From: Sinomicrobium sp.
GTDB taxonomy: Bacteria; Bacteroidota; Bacteroidia; Flavobacteriales; Flavobacteriaceae
Assembly: GCA_029266035.1 (NCBI GenBank)
Contig: JAJUFH010000014.1
Coordinates: forward strand, 1 to 64,000
Direction of reading: 5' to 3'
Length of the DNA: 64,000 nt
Shown here: positions 1 to 7,046 of the stretch, in pieces
Position numbering within the stretch: the first letter of the stretch is position 1
How the letters are laid out: each line of letters begins with the position of its first letter
The notes under the pieces: model-generated
Databases searched by the model: none
Seen by the model: only the letters and a program-made list of their open reading frames with translations
Told to the model about the DNA's origin: nothing
Translations under genes and position numbers: made by a program

Positions 1-105
1 CAACGACCACATGGTTCACTAAAAAATATGAAACCAGAAGAATTTGAAACTTTTCTTTTGGGGCGCGCCCCAAAAGAAAGACCAACAGTAATCATTAATT
101 ATTAA
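1..105 (+). CDS. IS3-type transposase, C-terminal fragment (runs off the left edge)
   Basis: Frame 1 is open from the first base to a TAA at 103-105 and encodes 34 residues. It begins QRPHGSLKNMKPEEFE and ends PTVIINY. The RPHGSLKNM-PEEF string is the typical C-terminal end of the DDE integrase core (OrfB) of IS3/IS150-type insertion sequences. The catalytic DDE residues lie outside the window, so intactness cannot be judged. A perfect 28-bp palindrome (52-79) sits inside this coding stretch. The family call rests on the motif alone. Confidence 0.8.
   Translation, partial: QRPHGSLKNMKPEEFETFLLGRAPKERPTVIINY
52..79. repeat. 28-bp perfect palindrome inside the transposase 3' end
   Basis: The two 14-base arms are exact reverse complements about the midpoint 65/66, with a central GGGGCGCGCCCC flanked by A/T arms. 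As RNA this would be a very stable hairpin within the last 20 codons of the transposase. It is translated as FLLGRAPKE, so it also codes. Confidence 0.85.
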
Positions 106-124
106 CCTGAAAAAAGGCAAGCTT

Positions 125-139
125 ATTCAGGCAAGGTCA
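125..139 (+). mobile_element. possible right end of the IS element
   Basis: Twenty bases after the transposase stop lies a stretch ending GGCAAGGTCA. It ends in CA, as IS3-family termini usually do. A 6-bp inverted repeat (106-111 with 126-131) precedes it. The matching left end would begin TGACCTTGCC and lies outside the window, so this boundary is an inference. Confidence 0.3.
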
Positions 140-205
140 AAAAACACACTACCAACTGTCAACTACGAACTAATCAACTATAATTTAGGTTAATATGGGG
201 CTCTA

Positions 206-829
206 TTAGAGAATCTCTTCTAGGTTTCCTTTGCCTTGTCGTATAAGACGGGGGTCTCCATCGGTGAGATCTACTACAGTAGAAGCGGTATTATCTCCAT
301 AGCCGCCATCGACAACCACATCGACAAGATTTTCCCATTTCTCATAAATAAGCTCTGGATCTGTGGTGTATTCCAACAATTCGTCCTCATCGTAAATGGA
401 AGTCGAAACTATAGGATTTCCCAGTCCGCTGACCAAGGCTTGTGCAATACTGTTGTCCGGCACCCTTATCCCTACAGTCTTCTTTTTCTTAAAGTCTTTA
501 GGAAGATTGTTATTCCCTTGTAAAATAAAAGTGAAGGGACCGGGAAGTGCTCTTTTTAAAAGTTTAAAAGTTGAGTTTTCCAGCTGTTTTACATAGTCTG
601 AAAGATTGCTCAAATCGGCACAGATAAACGAAAAATTTGCCTTCTCGAGTTTTATTCCCTTAATTCTGGCAATGCGCTCCAAGGCCTTGGAATTGGTAAT
701 ATCACATCCCAAACCGTATACTGTATCTGTCGGATAGATCACTAATCCGCCCTTTTTCAACACCTCCACTACCCGCTGTATTTCTCGAGGATTGGGGTTT
801 TCTTCATAAATTCTGATAAGCTCGGCCAT
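206..829 (-). CDS. YrdC/Sua5-domain protein, YciO type
   Basis: A 207-residue protein with a single YrdC/Sua5 domain. The nucleotide-binding signature YPTDTVYGLG is at residues 32-41, and the end (GGYGDN...STVVDLTDG.PRLIRQGKGNLEEIL) is close to E. coli YciO. True TsaC/Sua5 makes threonylcarbamoyl-AMP for tRNA t6A. YciO is a paralogue whose role is less settled. The family's short form without the extra Sua5 C-terminal domain is what is seen here. The frame continues upstream of 829, but the ATG at 827-829 (MAELIRIYEE) fits the family start, and the extension is Cys/Phe-rich and non-coding in character. The gene is divergent from deoD. Confidence 0.8.
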   Translation of the reverse strand: MAELIRIYEENPNPREIQRVVEVLKKGGLVIYPTDTVYGLGCDITNSKALERIARIKGIKLEKANFSFICADLSNLSDYVKQLENSTFKLLKRALPGPFTFILQGNNNLPKDFKKKKTVGIRVPDNSIAQALVSGLGNPIVSTSIYDEDELLEYTTDPELIYEKWENLVDVVVDGGYGDNTASTVVDLTDGDPRLIRQGKGNLEEIL

Positions 830-929
830 AATTCGGAGTTTAAAATTTGAATATCGGAAAGAGTTCCGTACACAAAAATAAGTAAAAAAGGTGTATGCAT
901 GTCGTTGCAAATACAGTGATTTACAACAG

Positions 930-963
930 TTGGAAAAACAATATATAAAAAAACATAACTTTG
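930..963 (+). promoter_or_regulatory. Bacteroidota-type promoter of deoD
   Basis: TTG at 930-932 and TAACTTTG at 956-963 match the -33/-7 consensus (TTG, TAnnTTTG), with a slightly long 23-bp spacer. The transcript would start near 970, giving a leader of about 28 nt before the ATG at 998. Confidence 0.6.
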
Positions 964-997
964 TTTTCACATACCGTTTTCGGGCAAACAGATTGGC

Positions 998-1696
998 ATG
1001 AGCATACATATCGACGCAAAAAAAGGAGAAATAGCAGAAACAGTATTACTCCCTGGCGACCCCTTAAGAGCAAAGTGGATAGCAGAACAATTTCTCCAAA
1101 ACGCTGTGCAATACAGCAGTATACGAGGAATATACGGCTATACCGGATATTTTGAAGGAAAAAAAATATCGGTACAAAGCACGGGTATGGGAATTCCTTC
1201 GGCGAGTATTTACATACACGAACTGATAAAGGATTACGGTGCAAAGCAACTGATACGCATAGGAAGCGCAGGCAGCTATCAGCCCTTTGTAAAAGTTAGA
1301 GATATCGTACTGGCAATGTCAACTTCTACAAACAGCAGTATAAATCGCACTGTCTTTGGGCAAGACACCTATGCCCCTACTGCAAATGCAGAACTCTTGG
1401 TAAAAGCATTAAACATCGCTCAAAAGGACCGCATAAAAGTGTGGTCGGGCAATATACTTACTAGTGATACATTTTACGATTACCGTCAAGAAGATTACAA
1501 AAAATGGATGGAACACGGAGTGCTCTGTGTAGAAATGGAAACCGCAGCACTCTACACCATCGCAGCTCGTTTTGGGGCTAAAGCACTATCTGTACTCACC
1601 GTTACAGACCACGTCATCACCGGTGAGAGTATGGATGCTGCAACACGAGAGACTTCGCTCACCGATATGGTAAAACTCGCGTTGCAGCTGGCATAA
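998..1696 (+). CDS. deoD: purine-nucleoside phosphorylase, DeoD type
   Basis: A 232-residue hexameric-type purine nucleoside phosphorylase, which splits purine (deoxy)ribonucleosides with phosphate into base and pentose-1-phosphate. The family signatures are present: MSIH at the start (His4), GDPLRAK near 20-26, the TGMGIPSASIY block, RIGSAGSY, VEMETAAL, and the catalytic Asp in VTDH near the C-terminus. The length matches E. coli DeoD (239). A longer ORF in another frame covers the same start region and is a shadow. A good -33/-7 promoter lies directly upstream and a separate -7-like box precedes smpB, so the gene is probably transcribed alone. Confidence 0.95.
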   Translation: MSIHIDAKKGEIAETVLLPGDPLRAKWIAEQFLQNAVQYSSIRGIYGYTGYFEGKKISVQSTGMGIPSASIYIHELIKDYGAKQLIRIGSAGSYQPFVKVRDIVLAMSTSTNSSINRTVFGQDTYAPTANAELLVKALNIAQKDRIKVWSGNILTSDTFYDYRQEDYKKWMEHGVLCVEMETAALYTIAARFGAKALSVLTVTDHVITGESMDAATRETSLTDMVKLALQLA

Positions 1697-1764
1697 GTTG
1701 TGCCCAACTGTATTGGTATCAGAATAAGACGGTAGATATATGACCCAAATTCAACAATAGTTAT

Positions 1765-1772
1765 TACTTTTG
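1765..1772 (+). promoter_or_regulatory. -7 box ahead of smpB
   Basis: TACTTTTG fits TAnnTTTG exactly. Transcription would begin around 1777-1780, only a few bases before the smpB ATG at 1781, implying a nearly leaderless mRNA. No clear TTG is found at the -33 spacing. Confidence 0.4.
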
Positions 1773-1780
1773 CTGTCCCT

Positions 1781-2239
1781 ATGCAAAAAAAGATAAACAT
1801 ACAGAATAAGCGTGCCCGTTTCGAATACGAGCTGTTGGATAAATACGTAGCGGGAATTGTACTGACGGGTACGGAGATTAAATCGATACGCCTCAGCAAG
1901 GCTTCTATTGCCGAAAGTTTCTGCGAATTTAACGATCGAGGTGAACTCTTTGTCGTCAATATGTATGTTGAAGAATACGCTCACGGAACCTATTACAACC
2001 ACAAACCGAGAAGTGAGAGAAAGCTGTTGCTCAACAAAAAAGAACTTAGAAAACTTCGAAAAGAAGTCAAAAATGTCGGTCTCACCATAGTTCCTCTACG
2101 ACTTTTTATCAACGATCGCGGACTTGCCAAGATTGAGATTTCACTGGCCAAGGGAAAGAAATTACACGACAAACGAGAAACCATCAAAGACCGCGATAAC
2201 AAACGCAATCTGGACCGCATCAAAAAGAGTTATCGCTAA
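1781..2239 (+). CDS. smpB: SsrA-binding protein SmpB
   Basis: A 152-residue tmRNA-binding protein of the trans-translation ribosome rescue system. Typical SmpB blocks are present: [28 protein letters not shown] near the N-terminus (OB-fold tmRNA-binding surface), [22 protein letters not shown] in the middle, and the basic tail [20 protein letters not shown] that enters the mRNA channel. Length is normal. The ssrA RNA itself is not in the window. The gene converges on pxpC, whose stop is 35 bp away. Confidence 0.97.
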   Translation: MQKKINIQNKRARFEYELLDKYVAGIVLTGTEIKSIRLSKASIAESFCEFNDRGELFVVNMYVEEYAHGTYYNHKPRSERKLLLNKKELRKLRKEVKNVGLTIVPLRLFINDRGLAKIEISLAKGKKLHDKRETIKDRDNKRNLDRIKKSYR

Positions 2240-2273
2240 AACCATCGTTTTTGCTGTCGAGTTCAAACGCGAA

Positions 2274-3113
2274 TTACTCCATCTTAAAAACAATGCGGTC
2301 TCCATATTTTTTCTGAGCGAGAGTACATATACCGGATACTGAAAGTTGTAGCACCCTCGGATATCCTCCCGTAGTTTGACAATCTTTCATTAGCACTATC
2401 AATCTCCCAGAGGGAGTGAGCTGTACAGTACCTGGTAATGTCCCAGAAGTAATGATACTGTAATTGTTAGGAGGCAGTTGTTCTTCTAACTGATACGCCA
2501 TGCGATTGTTAAGTGTGGAAACAGAGAAAGTCTGTTTCAAAAGTTCCTTTTCCTCTCGGTTCAACATTTCGTATTCCGGTCCGGCATATACAGTTATAGC
2601 AGAAGAAAACAGAAAATCGTTGTTTGGCTTGATCTCAATGAGATCGTTTATATTTCCGTCAAATACTTCACAGTCTAACTCCTGTCCCTTTTGCAAATGA
2701 GCAAAATTGGTAAGGGGAAAATAGTACGATTGACTGTTCATAATAAGTGCACTCTTAATCCCACCTTTTACCGCCATATAGGCTCTTATTCCTCGCTCCG
2801 GACGACCAAAAGAAAGCACATCTCCCTGCTGTACTCTAATCACTCTGTTGTTTGGAATAGAAACACCATTTATCGCCGCTTGCATCAAAGCACCGGTAAT
2901 AACTATGTGAGTAGCAGCTGTAAATTGTAGTTGAGGCCCCGCCATAGTGATTTCGAGAAGTGCGGCCCGACTGTCGTTGTTCAACAACCGATTGCCCAAG
3001 GTGGCCGAACAAACATCCATAACACCGCTAACCGGAACCCCTATATTCCTGTAACCAAATCTTCCCATATCTTGGACAGTGGTAAACAACCCAGGCTTCT
3101 GTACTTTAATCAT
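2274..3113 (-). CDS. pxpC: 5-oxoprolinase subunit C (biotin-dependent carboxyltransferase/KipA family)
   Basis: A 279-residue member of the AHS2/KipA family. With PxpA and PxpB it forms the prokaryotic ATP-dependent 5-oxoprolinase that opens 5-oxoproline to glutamate. Family blocks seen: MIKVQKPGLFTTVQD.GR.GYR..GVP.SG.MD near the start, NRLLNND..AALLE, GGYPRVLQL, and a C-terminal RIVFK end. The ATG at 3111-3113 gives the canonical start; the in-frame upstream extension lies inside pxpB. The start overlaps the pxpB stop by 8 bp, which indicates translational coupling. Confidence 0.93.
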   Translation of the reverse strand: MIKVQKPGLFTTVQDMGRFGYRNIGVPVSGVMDVCSATLGNRLLNNDSRAALLEITMAGPQLQFTAATHIVITGALMQAAINGVSIPNNRVIRVQQGDVLSFGRPERGIRAYMAVKGGIKSALIMNSQSYYFPLTNFAHLQKGQELDCEVFDGNINDLIEIKPNNDFLFSSAITVYAGPEYEMLNREEKELLKQTFSVSTLNNRMAYQLEEQLPPNNYSIITSGTLPGTVQLTPSGRLIVLMKDCQTTGGYPRVLQLSVSGICTLAQKKYGDRIVFKME

Positions 3114-3843
3114 GGTATTTTTCACTTTTGAGTTTGTACACCCCTGCCGACACTTCAATTTCTAGGAGCTTGTGTTCTTCCTGACTTATTTCGAAAAAAC
3201 GCAATTTGTCTCCTATACGCACCGGGCAAGGCTTTTTACGAGACAGATCGAATATCTTTACCGGAGTGTTCCCGATGATATTCCACCCACCCGGACTCTC
3301 CTGAGGGTATACACCTGTTTGTTTGCCACCAATACCCACAGCTCCTTTGACTACACTTTGTCTAGGTTCTTTTCGTCTAGGGGTATAGAGCTTTTTGTCC
3401 AATCCTCCCAAATACATAAAACCGGGTAAAAATCCTATGCCGTATACCGTGTAAACGGGAGAACTATGTAATTCTGCGATTTTTTGAGGTGACATGCCTT
3501 TTTGTGATGACAATAACTGCATATCCGGTGCAAAATCGGGATGATAACACACGGGTATGTGCCATAACCTGCGCTTCATAGCACATGGTTCCATACTTTC
3601 ATATAGTTTTAAAAGCCGGTCCGATATCTTTACCGTATCGATATTCTCATCAAAAATCAGTAATAAAGAGTGATAGGCAGGAAGTTGTTCACACGCTATT
3701 GCTAGCTTTTTGGAAATGGTCTCTCCGAAGCAAATTATATCCTTCAGTATATCTTCATCTATGCGTTTCGGCCAGTTTATCAACAAAGATTGAAGTCCGA
3801 CTGGACTTATTGAAATCGGGTATTTTTCTGCTGCCTTACTCAT
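3106..3843 (-). CDS. pxpB: 5-oxoprolinase subunit B (KipI family)
   Basis: A 245-residue AHS1/KipI-type protein, partner of PxpC in 5-oxoprolinase. It carries the signature run of this family: VYGIGFLPGFMYLGGLD, then TPRRKEPR..V..GAVGIGGKQTGVYP.ESPGGWN.IG.TP. I chose the ATG at 3841-3843 (MSKAAEK); a TTG 15 bp upstream is also possible. The gene lies between pxpA (64 bp upstream) and pxpC (8-bp overlap). Bacillus KipI inhibits the kinase KinA, but the full pxpABC set here points to oxoproline metabolism. Confidence 0.94.
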   Translation of the reverse strand: MSKAAEKYPISISPVGLQSLLINWPKRIDEDILKDIICFGETISKKLAIACEQLPAYHSLLLIFDENIDTVKISDRLLKLYESMEPCAMKRRLWHIPVCYHPDFAPDMQLLSSQKGMSPQKIAELHSSPVYTVYGIGFLPGFMYLGGLDKKLYTPRRKEPRQSVVKGAVGIGGKQTGVYPQESPGGWNIIGNTPVKIFDLSRKKPCPVRIGDKLRFFEISQEEHKLLEIEVSAGVYKLKSEKYHD

Positions 3844-3907
3844 AGCACTAAGTAGCAAAAAATCTTTCGGATAACAAAGTTAAATCATCACAAAAAGACT
3901 TCAGTCC

Positions 3908-4618
3908 TCAGGTAGTCTCTGCGAGGTATTGCAGTATTTCAATCACATTAGGATTGTCTCCATGCAAACAAAAAGTATCTGCTTTTATCGGGACATAATG
4001 TCCAGCTACGGTGAGCACAACCCCCTCTCGGCAAATGTCCAATACGCGATTCCTTATTTGAATCTTATCGGTTAACACCGCATTTTCAGCGTTCCGGGGT
4101 AAGAGCGATAAAGCATCGGTATAGCTGCGATCGGCAAAAGCCTCATAAACCACCTGAATTCCTGAGTTCCCTGCCATTTTTGCAACTTCAGAACCAAAAG
4201 GAGCATAAAGTGCGACACTCTCTGTAAACGGGGATATGGCTTTGAGAAAAACAGCAGCTATTTCAGCATCCTTTGCCATATCGTTATACAAAGCGCCATG
4301 AGCCTTGATATGATGTAGTGAGGCTCCTTTTTCTATGAGTATATCAGACAGAGATGATAGTTGTTGTCTTATACTTGTCACAAGCACCTCCTCCTCTATT
4401 TGCAGTGAGCGCCTGCCAAAATTTTCACGGTCGGGATACGAGGGGTGAGCGCCGATAAGCACCTGATGCCTTTGAGCGAGTACAATTACTTTCTCCATAA
4501 TATCTATGCTCCCTGCATGCCCGCCACAGGCAATGCTACAGGAAGAAATATACGGCATTAGCAAGGCTTCGTTGTCCAGCCCTTCTCCCAAATCGCAATT
4601 GATTTTTATATCCGACAT
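3908..4618 (-). CDS. pxpA: 5-oxoprolinase subunit A (LamB/YcsF family)
   Basis: A 236-residue LamB/YcsF protein. It begins MSDIKINCDLGEGLDNE, the classic N-terminus with a conserved Asp, followed by SCSIACGGHAGS, IGAHPSYPDRENFGRR, and the IKAHGALYND block. PxpA is thought to supply the hydrolytic part of the PxpABC oxoprolinase. Length matches the family (about 245-250). It follows the NRAMP-fold gene by 40 bp on the same strand and leads pxpB and pxpC. Confidence 0.95.
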   Translation of the reverse strand: MSDIKINCDLGEGLDNEALLMPYISSCSIACGGHAGSIDIMEKVIVLAQRHQVLIGAHPSYPDRENFGRRSLQIEEEVLVTSIRQQLSSLSDILIEKGASLHHIKAHGALYNDMAKDAEIAAVFLKAISPFTESVALYAPFGSEVAKMAGNSGIQVVYEAFADRSYTDALSLLPRNAENAVLTDKIQIRNRVLDICREGVVLTVAGHYVPIKADTFCLHGDNPNVIEILQYLAETT

Positions 4619-4658
4619 AACAGTGTTTTTTGTCCCTCTGATAAAACAGTAGATTTTT

Positions 4659-5864
4659 TTACACCTCCCATCCCAACACCTTGAGGATACTTCGTATACC
4701 GAGAACCACAGTAATAAAAATAATACCTCCTGAAATCAGGTTCAGTAACAAGCCGTTTCTATACTTACCTAATACCTCAGTCTTATTCACAACCCACCAC
4801 AGAAATAAAGCGACTACGGGGAGCAGTATGCCGTTGGCTACTTGAGCAAACAGTATGAGTTCTATGGGATTAAAACCCACAGAAGCAAAGAGAATACCTA
4901 TCCCAATAACAATCATCCACACTAGGCGAAATCTGTGATCTTTTAGCGAGGCATTCCAACCAAAACAACCGTTAGCCACATATGCAGCCGCCAATGGAGC
5001 GGTTATTGCAGAAGTAATTCCTGCAGCAAAGAGCCCTATACCTATAAAGTAAATTGCAAACCTTCCGTATAGAGGTTCCAATCCGATTGCTATATCCATC
5101 ACATTCCGAATTCCATTTAATCCACTCCCTGCAGCTGTAATCATAATGGCTGCAGATACCAGACCTCCAAGAGTTACAAATAGCCATGTATCTTTTCGTA
5201 CAGTTTTCAAGTCAGCTTCCCCACTCCATCGTTCGCTGACAAGAGAAGCGTGTAAAAAAAGGTTGTAGGGAACAACAGTAGTTCCGATCAGTCCTATAAC
5301 TGTAAGTGTGTTTTCCTCCGAAATTTCAGGAATAAAAAGCCCTTTTACGATAGCTACCATATCAGGCTTGATGATTACAGCAGCCAGTATAAACGACATA
5401 CTCATCACCAGCACCATAGCCGTCATACAGCGCTCCAGTGTTTTATAGCTACCAGCGTAGAGTAAGGCAAATGCCACAACACCCACAACTAGAGGATAAA
5501 AGCGAGCGTATTCCTCCGGAAAAATTCCTGTCATCCCGAGAGAAGCCCCACTTAAATTTCCCGCTTCATAAGCCGCATTGCCGATTACTACAGCAGAAAA
5601 AACAAGTATAATAAGTGGTATTTTTAAAAGGCGATGCCTCAGCTGTGTCTTGATAACTTCGGCGAGCCCCATTCCCGTTATGACTCCAACACGTGCGGCC
5701 ATTTCTTGTAATATTACTGTAGCTACTATCGACAATACTATAGCCCATAGCAGCGCATAGCCGAAATCGACACCTGCCAGTGTACACACAGTAACCGTTC
5801 CGGGTCCAATAAATGCAGCGGCCACTATAGTTCCTGGACCAGCTTTTTTTAGAAAGCCAAACAT
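4659..5864 (-). CDS. NRAMP/SLC11-fold membrane transporter lacking the metal-binding motif
   Basis: A 401-residue polytopic protein with about 11 hydrophobic helices. It aligns with NRAMP/MntH from the first helix (GPGTIVAAAFIGPGTVTV) through the sixth (GTTVVPYNLFLHASLV). In canonical NRAMPs helix 1 carries DPGN and helix 6 carries MPH, whose Asp, Asn and Met coordinate Mn/Fe. Here residues 20-23 are GPGT and residues 198-200 are VPY, so the three classic ligands are absent. Metal transport is therefore doubtful. The gene starts directly after the stop of the DUF2891 gene (no gap) and 40 bp ahead of pxpA, so the substrate may be linked to 5-oxoproline or its products; this is inference. Confidence 0.85.
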   Translation of the reverse strand: MFGFLKKAGPGTIVAAAFIGPGTVTVCTLAGVDFGYALLWAIVLSIVATVILQEMAARVGVITGMGLAEVIKTQLRHRLLKIPLIILVFSAVVIGNAAYEAGNLSGASLGMTGIFPEEYARFYPLVVGVVAFALLYAGSYKTLERCMTAMVLVMSMSFILAAVIIKPDMVAIVKGLFIPEISEENTLTVIGLIGTTVVPYNLFLHASLVSERWSGEADLKTVRKDTWLFVTLGGLVSAAIMITAAGSGLNGIRNVMDIAIGLEPLYGRFAIYFIGIGLFAAGITSAITAPLAAAYVANGCFGWNASLKDHRFRLVWMIVIGIGILFASVGFNPIELILFAQVANGILLPVVALFLWWVVNKTEVLGKYRNGLLLNLISGGIIFITVVLGIRSILKVLGWEV

Positions 5865-6977
5865 CTAATGCGCATTTTGCAAGGCGTATACCGCGAAAGA
5901 TCCCAACCAGTGAGTACCCATATAATTATCGTCAACTATATGAGGTAGCGAGTGGGCTATATGTGCATTGGCTATTTCCTTGAGATGACGGTATTCCGGA
6001 ACATCGCGAGCAATGGCGTAAAGACACCAGGCTCGACTAAAATTCACCCCGTCGAGATGCACCAATTTGCCATCTGATCTTTCCGATACTTTTCCCTGTT
6101 CCCAATTGAAATCGGGATCTTTTAACTGTGGTAGAAATTTTTCGAGCCAGCCCTTAAATTCTTCTGCAGGCAGTACCCTTCTCATAATATCCGCCTCTTC
6201 GAGACAAGGGGAGAGAAAGTCGTACCCGCTAGGTTCCCAGCTTATGGGGCAGTCACTGTCTTCGAGATAAAAATCCTTCGCCCTTTTTTCGATCAGGGAT
6301 AGCAACTCCTGCTGCTGTGTCGCTTTGGCATAGTCGTAGGCAAAAGTGAGTCCGAATGCCGTATTCGAATGCTCTCCTACCCTAATGGGATAATTCAATT
6401 TAGGTAGAAAGTCGATATAGCTCCTTACCACCAAGTCGGTAAGGGGCTGGAGGTTTTGCTCTAACTCGCGAGCCAGCGGATCGTTCCATTCGCGTAGCTC
6501 CTGGGCTAGTTTGAGCAACCACGCCCATCCATAAGTGCGCTCATAAGAAGGTTCGTCTTCAAAATAAGCCACCTCTTGCAGTATGTTTTCTGCCGATATA
6601 TTCTCTCTTAATTTCTGCCTTACCAAATCCGCTTTTTCCAAATCGGGAAATTGTTCCAGCAAACTCACCAACATCCAGTGTCCGTGTACCGAAGAGTGCC
6701 AATCAAAACAACCGTAAAACGCCGGGTGCAGTACCTTCGGACTACGTAAGCTAGTCGAATCGATCAGGGTTTGCCCCAATCTGTTGGGATATTCGGTTTG
6801 CATACAGTGTAGCGGAAGCTCTACCAGCCTGTTGGCCTCTTCGAGCGTAAGGTGGTGAAAAGTAGTTTCACTAGTTTTTGCAACGGACTCTTCCTTTTTT
6901 TCAGCTCGCTGTTCACAAGACACCCATACGGTTGTAAGCAGCGATATCACCAAGATATAACACAGTTTTCGATACAT
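5865..6977 (-). CDS. DUF2891 family lipoprotein
   Basis: A 370-residue exported protein. The start at 6977 (MYRKLCYILVIS) gives a lipoprotein signal peptide ending VWVSC, so it is probably lipid-anchored in the envelope. An upstream in-frame start at 6998 would add seven residues. The block HPAFYGCFDWHSSVHGHWML near residue 85 and the helical body with paired Trp/His motifs identify DUF2891, whose biochemical role I do not know. It is the first gene of the NRAMP-pxpABC operon, with its stop touching the next start codon, so an envelope role connected to oxoproline or peptide turnover is possible but not shown. Confidence 0.85.
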   Translation of the reverse strand: MYRKLCYILVISLLTTVWVSCEQRAEKKEESVAKTSETTFHHLTLEEANRLVELPLHCMQTEYPNRLGQTLIDSTSLRSPKVLHPAFYGCFDWHSSVHGHWMLVSLLEQFPDLEKADLVRQKLRENISAENILQEVAYFEDEPSYERTYGWAWLLKLAQELREWNDPLARELEQNLQPLTDLVVRSYIDFLPKLNYPIRVGEHSNTAFGLTFAYDYAKATQQQELLSLIEKRAKDFYLEDSDCPISWEPSGYDFLSPCLEEADIMRRVLPAEEFKGWLEKFLPQLKDPDFNWEQGKVSERSDGKLVHLDGVNFSRAWCLYAIARDVPEYRHLKEIANAHIAHSLPHIVDDNYMGTHWLGSFAVYALQNAH

Positions 6978-7046
6978 ATAAAGTTTGTTGATTAACATTC
7001 AGTTGCCAACAAATATAAGATTCTTTTTCACTTTTATCCTCAATCC

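Noticed and set aside
206-1009. Full-length 267-residue start for the YrdC-domain protein
   Set aside because: The extra N-terminal part is Cys/Phe-rich, overlaps the deoD promoter and start, and is absent from the family; the ATG at 829 is preferred.
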